DNA of 64,000 nt from Plasmodium malariae (Eukaryota > Apicomplexa > Aconoidasida > Haemosporida > Plasmodiidae), in contig NW_021638299.1 in assembly GCF_900090045.1 (NCBI RefSeq), forward strand, positions 1-64,000, in the 5' to 3' direction. Below are positions 33,863 through 45,584 of this stretch, piece by piece (position 1 is the stretch's first letter; the number at the start of each line of letters is the position of its first letter). Both the position numbers and the translations under genes were made by a program. The notes under the pieces are model-generated. The model was given only the letters and a program-made list of their open reading frames with translations. It was not told the origin of the DNA and did no database searches.

Positions 33863-34268
33863 GAAGAATCGTTTTTTCTTTTTTTTTTTTTTATGTAAGA
33901 TTTGATGAGATGTTTACCATTATATTTATTTTCTTCGACCTGTTAACACGGTCAAAGGAGTTATGCATACATTTATACATGTATGTGTATAAACATGTGC
34001 GAATGTGGGCGTTGCACATGCATGTAGAAGTGAAAAACAAAACTAGGGCATCTTTAATTTTTTGGAAGTTATAAAAAAAAATTATCTTTTGTGTAATGTA
34101 TAACCCATAACATACATTCAATGTACAACCAGCAAGAAATGCGTAAAAATGATAAAAAGTTGAGAGTGCTAATGCACATATAAAATTGAAGAAAAATAAG
34201 CAGAAAGATAAAAAATTATATGATCGACTGTGTTGAACTGTAAAATAGCTAACTGGGAAGGTTTGTCG

Positions 34269-34299
<31 letters not shown>

Positions 34300-35098
34300 A
34301 CACACAAACATAGAAAAGACTACGAATATATACATGCATACATACCCAATACTGGCGTACATATGTAGGTACACACAAATTTGTGTATAGGACAAAAAAA
34401 AAAAAATTAGCAAAGGGTAAAAAAGGCTTAGAGTACGTAGTGACTTACGTGTTAGTAATATACGGAAGGAGAACAACATAAAGATATATATTATATGAAG
34501 TGGATGTAAAATAGTTAAAAGGCTTTTTTTTTTTTCCTCCTTCTGGTTAAAGTAAATTCATTTCCATCTTTTTCTTTTTTGAACAAATAAGCAGAAAGTT
34601 TAAGCAAAACACAAAAAAAAAAAAATTATATATATATATATATATATATTCCTAATTGTGCTCTCCTTTAGTCAATAAGATAAAGACACAACATGAGGAG
34701 GTAAGAGGAGTAGGAGAGGGGTTATCATATAAGTTCCACCCCTCTCCCCCTCATAACTGTTATCGGATGGGTGAGAATAACAACTGTTCGTTGTTCTACC
34801 AACTGTGTAACAAGTTGAGTACGTATGAAAACTTATTTGCAAAATTAAGTTCATTTTTTAGCACTTCAAAAGAATATGGACGTGATTAACATTTATAATG
34901 GGATCAAGCTTTCATAAAATTAAATTTGCATGTACACTCCCCATTCTTATTATCATGCGAATGGTTATATGAATAGTCATGCGAATGGTCATATGAATAG
35001 CTATGCGAATGGTCTTATGTATAGTCATGTGAATGGTATTATGTATAGTCGTATGGATAGCCATATGAATAGTCATAAAAATGTATGCGTTTTTGTTA
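33863..35098. other. convergent spacer containing an orphan exon candidate
   Basis: Between the helical-repeat gene (+) and the lysine-rich gene (-). It holds poly-A/T runs, a TA run (34628-34650), an atagtcatgtgaatgg-like repeat (34960-35080) and the coding-looking segment 34672-34889 listed separately. Confidence 0.5.
34672..34889 (+). CDS. orphan terminal exon candidate, unrecognised
   Basis: After a T-rich acceptor (CTCCTTTAG, ending 34671), a frame runs 72 codons to TAA: VNKIKTQHEEVRGVGEGLSY, then HNCYRMGENNNCSLFYQLCN and KLSTYENLFAKLSSFFSTSK. Composition is mixed and more GC-rich than its surroundings, unlike neighbouring spacer DNA. It contains no usable in-frame ATG near its start, so it needs an upstream exon ending in phase 1. 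I found none, and it does not join in frame to the gene ending at 33862. It could be an alternative 3' exon, a small separate gene or chance. Confidence 0.3.
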
Positions 35099-36172
35099 CT
35101 ACTTGAAATTTTCCTTTCTTTCATTTTTTTTTTTTCTTGATTTTTTTTTATGATTATTAGTAAGGATAATAACACTGGAACGGTTTAAAGCTCTCATTAG
35201 TTCTTTGCATGTTTTGATATGTGCACTCTGGCTGTTTACGTCCTTATGTTGTACCTTCATAGGGGAGTAGTTTTTAGCTCCCACTTCTTTCTGCATACTC
35301 CATTTTTTAGGTAACAACTTATTACTTTTTTTAGGGTTCATAAGGGTATAAACACATTTCGAAAGGTGCGGACTATTTGTTGAATATCTTGAAAATTTTG
35401 ATAAAATTTTTGGCATTTTTTCTTTTGAGCAGTTATATTTGGATGCATAATTTTGTGTACTTTTATTTTTTTGGCATTTGTTTTTTTTTTTTGCTTCTAA
35501 TTTGTTTAAGACTGATATGGTATTGTGCGTATCGTCAATTAAGTTGTCGGGATTACTTCCACTGTTTTCCTTCTTCGTATTATTACTGTTTGTTCTTTCT
35601 AATATGTTCAAATTTTTCACCAAGGTATTATTCTCATATAAAAAGGTTCCTCTTCTTTTTTCATCATTTATATAATACGATAAGGAAGAGCTGTTCCTAG
35701 TACTTCTTTTTCCCTTTGTTGAAGTACCGCTAGAATGTGTTGAGCTGTTAGATAGCGCTTTTTCTCTGCCATAGATACACATAAATTTATTTTTATCGAT
35801 ATAGTTTATCTTTTGCTCGTTACCCTTGTTAGTAGTACCATTCACTATGTTATGATGGTAAGTTTTGTTTTCACCATATTTTATTTTTTTTCTATCATTC
35901 GGTAGACGTTTTGCTCTTGTGCCTTCTTTTTTAAGGATATTTAGGCTTGCGTTTTTGCTATTATTATTGTTATTTATATTTCGTTCATAAGACTGTAAGG
36001 TGTTTGTATTCTTGTTCTTATTTGAACAAATGTGCATACCTTTTTTTTGTTCTTTTTCTTTACAGCAGTAGTAGTAGTTATAATATGGATGTTTCGTTAA
36101 ATGCAGTTTTAAATTTTTCTCTTTTTTTATCTTAGAATATGGAATAGTAAAATTTATTGAAATTTCTGAGAA

Positions 36173-36205
<33 letters not shown>

Positions 36206-36961
36206 CTTTCTTCTTCATTAGGCACCTGTTCTCTGATAATCTTCTCTGTAGTAGAATTTTTCTTTTCGTTTTTGTCGTCTTCTTCACAATTGACACTTTG
36301 TAAAATGCATATTTTTTCTTGATTAGTTCCTTTTAAAATGGATGAAGTATTGTTAACTTGTGTTTTTTTAACACGTTGTAACTTTGATAATTCTTTTTTT
36401 TGCTTCAAAAATGTGTAGGTGTGTTGTTGTATAGTTTTCTCTGAACATGGATTTAATAATGCAATTTTTTTTTTTTTTTTTTTTTTTCCGCTTATTTCTG
36501 GTTATCTTTTCCATTTTTATTTTTTCTTTACTTTTTTCTTTTAATTGGTCAGACTGGGTTTTCTCTTCTTCTGTTTTCTTTTCCATTTTATGATAGCTTA
36601 ATAAATCATGCTGACACTCATCCAGTTGTTTGGCTAGGTTAAATAATTTGAAATATTTTCTTTCAGAGGGTGTAGAGAGTCCCATGGATGGATGCTTGTG
36701 CGTAATCTCATGTAAGATAAGGTTCTAAATGTGTGTGCGTTTATGTGCATATATATGCACATATATGTGTGTATAATGTATATATATATGTGTGTCCTTA
36801 TATGTCCGTATTTATATGTCTGAATTTATATATTTGCATTTATATGTTTGTATTTTATTTATTTATACATTCTTACAGAGCCAAACGCATCAACGGAAAG
36901 GGATGTATAGAAATAGTCAAGAATAGATTGTGAATAAAAAGGGACATACAAATTGTGAATT

Positions 36962-36995
<34 letters not shown>
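35099..36995 (-). CDS. lysine-rich protein, unrecognised; frame broken at two long poly-A tracts
   Basis: Minus-strand gene. Exon 36995-36877 follows the acceptor TTTTGGCTAG and starts with an A30 (poly-Lys) tract, then PIHNLYVPFYSQSILDYFYT and SLSVDAFGS before GTAAGA. The 152-bp intron ends ACATTTAG at 36725. The last exon, 36724-35099, opens NLILHEITHKHPSMGLSTPS and FKLFNLAKQLDECQHDLL. At an A23 run (36487-36465) the open frame changes; the next segment reads ALLNPCSEKTIQQHTYTFLK and ends in a second run, A31 (36205-36175). There the frame changes back and runs to the stop through FSEISINFTIPYSK and a Ser/Asn/Lys-rich C-terminus. A possible first exon at 37940-38003 (MVNGASVCIMFLRICGWNFP) ends in phase 1 before GTAAGA and would fit in frame, but is about 940 bp away. 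Function unknown. Confidence 0.55.
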
Positions 36996-36996
<1 letters not shown>

Positions 36997-37939
36997 TAGC
37001 CAAAATAAAAAAAAAAAAAAAAATCTTAACAAATTGTTCTGATAAAACATGAAAAAACTTTTACGCTAAAAAGGACATGTTCTAATTATAGGTGAAAAAA
37101 CGGGGTGGTTCGTATTTTCAAAATATTTGCATAAACGTTTATAAATAATTAATTAGCGGTGTTTAGCACACTTGGTTCAATAAAAAAAGGTAAATAATGC
37201 ATGTATATAAGTGCACATGTACATGTGTGCTTGGAGGTACGTGTATCTATATATATTTCTATCTATATATATTTCCATATATATATACATATATATGACG
37301 CATATAATTACGTGAACCTTACGTCTATGTATAGGCTTGTACTTATGCATATACACGTATGGGTGAGACTTATAAGGAGAAGGGGCATATTCGAATAAAT
37401 TTAAAATATCACGTAGATCATTTTATTGGGGAAACTGTGCAAGGGAAAATAAAGAACCATTTTACAAAAAAGGGAAACATACAAATGTAAGCATATAAAT
37501 GTAAACGCGTGAACATAAACATATGAATATAAACATATGAACATAAACATATGAATATATATATATATATATATATATACATATGTACGTACATACATAT
37601 GTAAGTGCGTGTAACTGCCAAATCGTACCTTCTTCTGCGATGTTATAGAAAAAGTAGGAAACTATAAAATGACAGCATATAACATAAATTCAAAAAAAAA
37701 AAGCATAATTGTGCGTTGTTACTTATATGTAAACGTCTTTTTAGTTTAACTTTTGGTGGATCAAAAAATGAGTGTAAAATAGGCACGTTGCATGAGCATT
37801 TATACACATGTGTGTACTTATATATTATAAATAAATATATGTATACATACATATACGCATACACATGAGCATACACACACACATACACATACGCACATGC
37901 ATATAAGCGCGTACATACACACATATGCGCATTTCTTAC

Positions 37940-38003
37940 ATGTAGGAAAATTCCAACCACAAATGCGTAAGAACATAATACAAACGCTTGCACCATTTAC
38001 CAT
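37940..38003 (-). CDS. candidate 5' exon of the lysine-rich gene
   Basis: ATG 38003 opens 21 codons (MVNGASVCIMFLRICGWNFP, then T) ending in phase 1 at a consensus donor GTAAGA. The exon at 36995 needs a phase-1 partner. The implied intron is about 940 bp, long for Plasmodium, so an extra exon may lie between; the frame around 37730-37800 (VPILHSFFDPPKVKLKRRLH) is one possibility. Confidence 0.3.
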
Positions 38004-38809
38004 CCGCCCCCCACCACTTGAGGAGGGAAGAAAAATAAACGTATACTTTTAAGATACACGTTAACAAAAAATTATTTGAAAAATGTACACATCAATTTTT
38101 AGGAAAAAAAAAAATAAAAAATATATAAACATAAAATAAATAAAATAAAATAAAATAAAATACGTAAAATAAAATACGTAAAATAAAATAAGTAAAATAA
38201 AATAAGTAACATAAAATAAGTAACATAAAATAAGTAGAATAAAATAAGTAAAATAAATTAAGTAGAATAAAATATGTAAAATAAATTAGGTAGAATAAAA
38301 TAAGTAAAATTATAAAATTTAAATTCCTTAACAAATAAACAAAAAAATTTCTTTCGATTAAGACTTGCATTATAATCGAATAAAGTTTGCTTTTCTGAAA
38401 ATTTAATAAAGCCCATTATTTTGTAACTTATACTTTTTCTATATTTTTTTTTTTTTTTTCTTGAGCCCAAGATTTTTACTTGGTTATACCGCATGTGAGA
38501 GCTCCATGTGTGCTAAATATATTACACATATAAATTTACACACTTACGAGTATAAAATATAAATAAATAAATAAATATATATATATATATATATATGCCT
38601 TTAAATTACTTCTGACTTCTCACAAACAAGTGAAAAAAAAGGGGGCAAAACTTGTTTGCAAAGGGACAAGTAGAATGATCTTAAGTAATTTACAAAAACA
38701 AATGCAAGCTGTTACACATGGAAAAAGTCCACAAAAAATTTTACTGTGCTTATGATTAAGACATGCACAAAAGAAGAAAAGACGTAGCTTTATTACACTT
38801 CGTTTTACT

Positions 38810-38935
38810 TAATTATACTTCGCTTTACTTTATTATACTTCGCTTTACTTTATTATACTTCGCTTTACTTTATTATACTTCGCTTTATTATACTTCGCTT
38901 TATTATACTTCGCTTTACTTTATTTTGCTTTATTT
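38810..38935. repeat. ~20-bp tandem repeat
   Basis: About six copies of a 20-bp unit, ttactttattatacttcgct, shortening to 15 bp at the right. Just past the 3' end of the ING-like gene. Confidence 0.85.
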
Positions 38936-39199
38936 TCCCCATCCCCCAGTTCATCTGCTTCCCTAAAATGGAGTATATACCTAGTACTTTTGGAATATCC
39001 TTCCACAGAGATAATCAAAGCATAGCTAATGGAAGAGATGGTACCTAACACTTAATTTTTAATACTTAAAAATTTGTAGTACTTGACATGGTTATTAAGT
39101 AGTAATGTACGGAATTTTTGTTTTTCTTTGTTGTACTTTTTTTGCTGTGTCGTACATTTTTTTTTTTTTTTTTTTTTTCTTTTTTCATTTTTCGCATGG

Positions 39200-41245
39200 C
39201 TATGCATCCCTAGCTTCTGAACTGCCTACACAGTTGTCATCTTTTGGTTTTCCCATTTCATACTTAATATAATCTTCGTTTCTTTTTTTTTCATCATATT
39301 TATTTGGCATATCCAATGAGGGAGAATTCTCCTTTAAAGGATCACTAGTGCAGTTACTTCCTGTATGATCCACAGTGTTGTCCTTATTTTCTGCATTTAA
39401 TGCGGTTACATTCGTTTCGTTTGAGTATTTATTTTTGTCAGTTTGTTGGTTTGACTTCATTTTATTATTGCCACTAATATTATTTGCAATATTTCCTTCA
39501 TTTCCGCTATTACCACTATTGTGCTCATTCTTATCACTTATGTTTTTTCGAAGCTTACTGGTGAGACTATTTTGTGCCTTGCTTTTTTTTGCCTTTTTCG
39601 TCCTCTTATTTTTTTCTGCATTATATGGGTTATACTCCTCATCATACTTTACTGAATGTTTTCTGCCTGTGCTTTTACTTGTAGCATTGTCATTTTCATC
39701 ATCTTTCGTTCTTTCCAAATCGAATAAATCGTACTGGTAGTTGGTACTGGAAAAGTTAAAAGTAGAGTTCGCGTTAGCAGTAGCACTCGCACTGGCATTA
39801 CCACTAGCATTAGCATTAGCATTAGCAGTAGCAGTAGCAGTTGCAGTTGCACTGGCTCCGTTTGTGTAGCTACTACGATACTTCAAATTATTATGTTCTT
39901 CCATTTCAGAATGAAGATTTTTACTTTTGCTTGAATTGTAAAAGTATGGAGGTGTTTCCCCATTCATTTCCATCTCAGTAAATAATTTATCATATTGATT
40001 TTTTAATTTTTCATAATTATTTTTTATCATATACGATATTTGATTGTTTATACATATTTTTTCTCTTAACAATGCCATACACTGTTCTCTATCATGCATG
40101 ATTTCGTTTAGGTATTCATTTAATTCTGTTTCATTAAATACGGTACGCGGTTTCTTAATCTCACATGTACCTTCTTCATCATCGGAATTACCTTTGTGTG
40201 TGTGTTCCTCCATTTTTATGTAAGTCAAGGTAGTCGCATTGTTATTTTGTTCCCTATTGTTTTTATGTTCCCTCTCTTTTTTAACTTTTCTATGTTCACT
40301 ACTGTTTAACGCTGATTCGAATGATCTCACTTTTTGTGAACCCGTACTTGCTACACTATCATACTCCCCTTTCGTTTCTCCCTCCCTATAACGATTATTA
40401 TTACCGCTAATGTTATTACCGCTAATGTTATTACCGCTAGTGTTATTACCGCTAGTGTTATTACCGCTAGTGTTATTACCGCTAGTGTTATTACCGCTAG
40501 TGTTATTACCTCTATCGTTATTACCGTCATCGTTATTGTCGTAGTTATCCACGTGACTGGCATATTCGGACTTCACCTGTACCTCGTCCTTTCCATACTC
40601 ATCCAGTATTTCCTCCTTTACAATAACTAATTTCACATTTGTTTTTGCATTACAGTAGTTATCAATACCCAAGGTAGGCAATGCAGCTGAAGGTTCAAGA
40701 CTATCACCCATAACAGCGCTATCTTTTTTATTCTGTGCATTTTCTTTTAATATGACATAAGAAGATATGGATGTTGCTTCATTATTACAATTTTTGTTCT
40801 TCTTCCTTTGTATAGTAATATCTTCTGTGTTTACACTTCCTTCATTTGATCCCGTTTTTCCTTTATTTTTTTTTTCAGAAAAATGATGATCACTTTTGGA
40901 TAGATCAAGGAGAACATCTCGTTTATTTCCATCTTTGTCTTGTTCTATCATTACATTCATAGCAACAGCGGCAGTAGACGAACCGTTATTCCTACTTACA
41001 TATTCATTGAGGGAGTCCGATTCTGCATTCGACTCTACATTGTTATTATGTTTGTTAGAGTATTTTTCTAATTTAACCTTATGAATATAGTTTAAGTTTT
41101 CTAAATATAATTCTTCTTTTTCTTGAATCGTTTTATTAATGTCATATTCCTTTTTGTCAAGTTCTTTCATCAAGAAAAGTAGTCTATGTAAATATCCCGT
41201 TAGATGAAAAACACTGTCCATAAACACATGAAGTGAGTCCGACAT
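39200..41245 (-). CDS. ING (inhibitor of growth) domain-like protein without a visible PHD finger
   Basis: Single exon, 681 residues from ATG 41245. The first ~60 residues (HVFMDSVFHLTGYLHRLLFL, then MKELDKKEYDINKTIQEKEE) follow the N-terminal helix of ING proteins (leDYLd-iE-LP-dLqr-f-lmreLD). Residues about 375-430 (DREQCMALLREKICINNQIS, then KNNYEKLKNQYDKLFTEMEM) resemble the second ING helix (DEKvqLa-q-ydlVd-hir-LD-dl--fe-el). ING proteins are nuclear subunits of histone acetyltransferase or deacetylase complexes and usually end in an H3K4me3-reading PHD finger. Here the C-terminus is Asn/Ser/Lys-rich with no Cys4-His-Cys3 pattern. About 300 low-complexity residues split the two helices, including a GNNTS repeat (40400-40515) and an Ala/Thr/Asn run. 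The match is by eye; a coiled-coil protein of another family is possible. Confidence 0.55.
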   Translation of the reverse strand: MSDSLHVFMDSVFHLTGYLHRLLFLMKELDKKEYDINKTIQEKEELYLENLNYIHKVKLEKYSNKHNNNVESNAESDSLNEYVSRNNGSSTAAVAMNVMIEQDKDGNKRDVLLDLSKSDHHFSEKKNKGKTGSNEGSVNTEDITIQRKKNKNCNNEATSISSYVILKENAQNKKDSAVMGDSLEPSAALPTLGIDNYCNAKTNVKLVIVKEEILDEYGKDEVQVKSEYASHVDNYDNNDDGNNDRGNNTSGNNTSGNNTSGNNTSGNNTSGNNISGNNISGNNNRYREGETKGEYDSVASTGSQKVRSFESALNSSEHRKVKKEREHKNNREQNNNATTLTYIKMEEHTHKGNSDDEEGTCEIKKPRTVFNETELNEYLNEIMHDREQCMALLREKICINNQISYMIKNNYEKLKNQYDKLFTEMEMNGETPPYFYNSSKSKNLHSEMEEHNNLKYRSSYTNGASATATATATANANANASGNASASATANANSTFNFSSTNYQYDLFDLERTKDDENDNATSKSTGRKHSVKYDEEYNPYNAEKNKRTKKAKKSKAQNSLTSKLRKNISDKNEHNSGNSGNEGNIANNISGNNKMKSNQQTDKNKYSNETNVTALNAENKDNTVDHTGSNCTSDPLKENSPSLDMPNKYDEKKRNEDYIKYEMGKPKDDNCVGSSEARDA
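40395..40515 (-). repeat. coding 15-bp repeat (GNNTS/GNNIS)
   Basis: About eight copies of ttattaccgctagtg (plus strand) encoding five-residue units in the ING-like gene. Confidence 0.9.
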
Positions 41246-41337
41246 TGTAATATTCTTTTCTTTTTCTCATTATTTTTTGCCGTCCGACAGTTAGCATTAG
41301 GTGTGCATCAATGTGGGAAGTGTATACAATGTTACTC

Positions 41338-41405
41338 GAGTTAGTCGTGTTAGTCGTGTTAGTCGTGTTAGTCGTGTTAGTCGTGTTAGTCGTGTTAGTC
41401 CTGTT
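41338..41405. repeat. 9-bp tandem repeat (ttagtcgtg)
   Basis: Seven to eight copies lying about 100 bp upstream of the ING-like start codon, within its presumed 5' region. Confidence 0.9.
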
Positions 41406-41639
41406 AGAAGCGTACGAATACTCTTCAATATGAACGAATTAAACTATTCAAAAAAGGTAGGTGTAAATATATATAACTAGATTTCACATATAACCATTTC
41501 AAAAGCATTTGCTTAATATATGAACTGCGATGACTATTATATGTGTGCAATAGTAGGTATTGGCAGCTGATATATGTATGGCCTTTCCGTTATAGGTCAA
41601 AGATTTGCACATGAGAACAGGTATACGTTGATATGTGCA

Positions 41640-41960
41640 TGTTTATGTGTGTGTATGTATATATATGTGTGTATGTATATATATGTGTGCATGTATATAT
41701 ATGTGTGTAAGTATATATATGTGTGTATGTATATATATGTGTGTATTTATATATATGTGTGTATGTATATATATGTGTGTATGTATATATATGTGTATGT
41801 ATATATATGTGTGTATGTATATATATGTGTGTATGTATATATATGTGTGTATATATATATATGTGTGTATGTATATATATGTGTGTATGTATATATATGT
41901 GTGTATGTATATATATGTGTGTATGTATATATATGTGTGTATTTATATATATGTGTACAT
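41640..41960. repeat. TATATATGTGTG minisatellite (~16-bp unit)
   Basis: About 20 copies of gtatatatatgtgtgt-type units. Open in several frames on both strands as YICVYVYI or YTHIYTHI; not coding. Confidence 0.95.
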
Positions 41961-42885
41961 GTATGTGTTTGTTTATATGTAAGCTTATGCACTACTTTAA
42001 TGCCACTACCTCACGCCCGGTCCTTCATATTTTTGCACACGCACAGAGCAGGATCTACTAAAGATAAAATTCTTATATAAATTTCATTACCACCCTTTTA
42101 CCCTCTTACACTTTCTACAATTGTAATTTTATCTAAATTTAATTTTGCTACTCCAGTAGTAACTCTGTTCTTAACACTAGTCCTAACACTGATTCTTGCT
42201 CTAATCTCTATTATTTTGTACCTGTACTTATGCAACTCTTCCCCTTCTGCAATTTCTCTTTTTTTTTCCCTCTACTACTTTCTTGTTAATGTACAGTTCT
42301 ATAACTATTACAATATGGTTAACTGCCTTTCTTAAAATAGGATGTATTTTAATTTTATAAAATTTAAATCTCTATAATTTGAATATCTAAAATTATAATT
42401 TTTTTTTTTTATTTTTACAATATCCCTAACGAATAGAACACAACCCCCCCCCCACTTATATTTCGAGATCGTTTCGCTTAATGTTTAACAAAATTATTAT
42501 TTCTCAAAAAAAAAAAAAAAAAAATAAATAAATAAAAATAAATAAGGGGATAAACAATTACGCAAACGAATAAATAAGCATATACACGAGTACGGAGCAT
42601 TCCCTTTTAAATTCATAATTTTTTTCTTCATTATATTTTGTAGTAATGGTGGAAAAAAGGAAGTACTCCCTTGTTTTTTCATTTTTTATTTTCTTATTTT
42701 ATTATTTTTTTCTTCTTTTTTTTTTTTTTTGCTTTTATTTTATTTTTTTTTAATATCGAATTTGTTCTGTCCTCCCCAAAGTGGTATTACATGAGCAATT
42801 TAATCATTTTATTGAAAAAAATATATACATGCATATTCGTACGTATGTATATGTATGGACGTGTGTATATGGGTGTAAGTACGCA

Positions 42886-42925
<40 letters not shown>

Positions 42926-43476
42926 ATAAAGATGCATAGTAGCATAGGACTACGTAGCAGGAATGCAATTACTTTGCAATGGTACAACAACGTTCATTTT
43001 GAAAGAGACCAAAAAAAAGGAAGTTGACGATTAGATTTTAAATGTAAAGACACGTAGATGAAATTTCCATAACCACAAAGGACAAAAAAAAGGAAAAAAG
43101 AAAAAGGTGAAAGGGGAAATGAAAAAATGATCAAATAACAAAATAATAAAATAATAAAGTAGCAAAATAACAAAATAGAACAGAATAAAACGCAATAAAA
43201 TAATTATTCTAGTGCGTGCACGTACATGTATATAATACTGCTATAAAACTTGTATGTCTAAGATGCTCTACAAAATGAGGCTTAAAAAGCATATTTAATC
43301 AGTAAAGTTTCTCTACATAATTCAAACGTATTATGCATACTGTTAGTTGCAGGTTATGAACTCTGGGCATATGTTTACACTAATCAAAGCTCAAGGGAGG
43401 AGTTACATAAATATATAGTCAGACTACGCACATAAAGGAATATACATACGTACATACATGTATATATACTTATATA

Positions 43477-43507
<31 letters not shown>

Positions 43508-43664
43508 ATGATATAATGTTAAAAAATTCAAAGAGCATTTACTACGTACTGCATTTTTTTTTTTTTTTTTAAATATAAGCTGAGAAGGTATTATTTAAAC
43601 CTCAAAAAAAAGGAAAAAATGAAATAAAAAAGAATTTTTCAGTTCTTAATTATTGTGAAAAATC

Positions 43665-43702
43665 TAAGTTTTTTTTTTTTTTTTTTATTTTCTCTTATTT
43701 TT

Positions 43703-43769
<67 letters not shown>

Positions 43770-43915
43770 TTTTTTTTTTTTTTTATTTTTTCTTATTTTT
43801 TATTTTTATTTTTTTTTATTTTCTCTTATTTTTTATTTTTATTTTTTTTTATTTTCTCTTATTTTTTATTTTTATTTTTTTTTATTTTCTCTTATTTTTT
43901 ATTTTTATTTTTTTA
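43665..43915. repeat. extreme poly-T tract plus 33-bp T-rich repeat
   Basis: Continuous T runs longer than 60 bases (43709-43767 region), then about four copies of a 33-bp T-rich unit containing tattttctcttattttttat. Length is likely unreliable in any assembly. Confidence 0.85.
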
Positions 43916-44193
43916 TTGATGATAAAATGACTAAGAAAAATGCAAAGAGTCAGAAGCAGATAGGGAAAAAAGAAGAGGGTAAAAAATGAGATGTGGGCCC
44001 TTTCTGAGGGGAGGGAAAGCTTAAAATAGTATGTTGTTCATATAGGCATACATTAACAAACCACATATGAGGTATAAATGTATATATATAATATAAACGT
44101 ACATACGTTTTATACGTATTGTACATATTTGTTCATTCGTTCGTTTTTCTTTTTTTTTTTTTCTCATTTGCAAAAAACGGAAAACTGGGGTAT

Positions 44194-44391
44194 TTAGGGA
44201 ATTAAACAGAATTTAATATTTTTTTTAATTTGCCTATTTAAAAAGAAAGGATAAAACGTATGAATTTGCCTTTGAGGTAAATTATTATATTTGTTCAACA
44301 TGTTTTGCCATGTTTTGCCATATTTTACTTTTATACTTTTTTGTTTTTTAAATTTAGCGAAAGGAATAATAAAATTGCGGGGGTTTTCCAT
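44194..44391 (-). CDS. possible small protein, 65 residues, unrecognised
   Basis: ATG 44391 opens MENPRNFIIPFAKFKKQKSI, then KVKYGKTWQNMLNKYNNLPQ, ending KFCLIP at TAA 44194-44196. It is basic, with mixed composition and no homopolymer or repeat, which is unusual for this spacer. The size and charge would fit a small organellar ribosomal or assembly protein, but I see no family motif and no partner exon. Confidence 0.3.
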   Translation of the reverse strand: MENPRNFIIPFAKFKKQKSIKVKYGKTWQNMLNKYNNLPQRQIHTFYPFFLNRQIKKNIKFCLIP

Positions 44392-45584
44392 CCGTGCAAT
44401 TTTTAAAAGTGAACAAGAAGAAAAATCTCTATTTTTTTTTTTTCCTTTTTAAGAAAATAAACAAACTCGACTTGGTTTAATTTAATTTAATTTAAATTTA
44501 ATTCACGCAGAAATTAACAGATGAAAAATGTTCTTCTATTTCAGAATAGGGAGGTCTAGTTCAAAACTCTGTTGAATGCGACCCAGATACTATTAAGCGT
44601 GTTGAGTACATATGTACATAACATAAACAGATATAATATATGTGGGTATATATCCGTGTAACTGTACGTTTACCTGAACATGTAAAATTGAACAAGCATT
44701 CATTAAGGACATACGTATATGCGCGAATAATAGGAGGATGAATGGTACTCAGTTAAATGTGCCTTGAGCAAAAGCATATTTTATTATTTTCTTCTTTAAT
44801 TACGACTGAAATTTTTTTTTTTTTTTTTTAATAATTTTTTAATAACAAAATTGCAAGAGACACAAAGGTTTATGATGTTTTTACGTATTTATATGATCGC
44901 ACATAGTTAATTCGAATATTTTTATTGTATGATTTAGTGGAGGAGCTAGATGGAAGGAACATAAAATTATATGATTATTTATTATTTTCGTATATGGAAA
45001 GGAAATTATTTCAACTACCTCCACCTTACTTCCGTTACTATGCTTCCCTCGCATTATGTCCATCACATCATTTCCTTTACTAAGTTTTCCTTACTCTACT
45101 TTCTTTATTCTACTTTCCTTACTTGCCTTATTTTACTTCCCTTTGTTTCGCTAACATTGCTCCCCTCATTTTTCCATGCACCCTTTTGAAACATTTTAGC
45201 TCGAAAAAAAAAAAAAAAAAAAAAAAAAAGCTAACTAATTTTGAGGAAGGTAAGAGGATGGTATAATGAGAGGGCATCATACGTGAGGAAAAAATGTATA
45301 CGTTTTTCAAATTATTCTTACGGAAACAATAGCTAAAAGAACAAAATTTAAAATCACAGAAAAAAAGGAAAAGAGAAATATTTATGTTACAACGTTATTC
45401 ATGTTTTTAAACGTATCAAAAATAATGTATTTAATAAAAATTAATTTTGCTCGGTTTACTTGTCAATAGTACTTACGACATAAATACAAAAGACTAGCGG
45501 AAATGAGAGGCAAAAGCGAAAAAAAAAATTTAAACAAAGGTAAGTTAGCACATAAGTATATATATAACACGCACACACTTGTAT

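Larger units (their letters stand above)
36996..39199. other. intergenic or intron region, mostly microsatellites
   Basis: TA/CATA microsatellites (37240-37290, 37550-37600, 37800-37900), an AAATAAGTAA-like array (38140-38310), a TATA run (38570-38595) and a ttactttattatacttcgct array (38810-38930). A frame on the minus strand opening MGFIKFSEKQTLFDYNASLN (ATG near 38417, in an AAAATAATG context) looks protein-like for 30 codons and then runs into repeat; not called. The candidate exon 37940-38003 is listed separately. Confidence 0.45.

Noticed and set aside
38258..38494. Minus frame opening MGFIKFSEKQTLFDYNASLN
   Set aside because: Protein-like for about 30 codons with good start context, but then runs into an AAATAAGTAA array; no good donor or partner exon.
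41574..42080. 168-codon plus frame of VCMYIYVC repeats
   Set aside because: Translation of the TATATATGTGTG array; open in all three plus frames.
42103..42270. Minus frame with HKYRYKIIEIRARISVRTSV
   Set aside because: No ATG, no convincing acceptor and no partner exon; mentioned only as a possible clue in the gene-poor gap.
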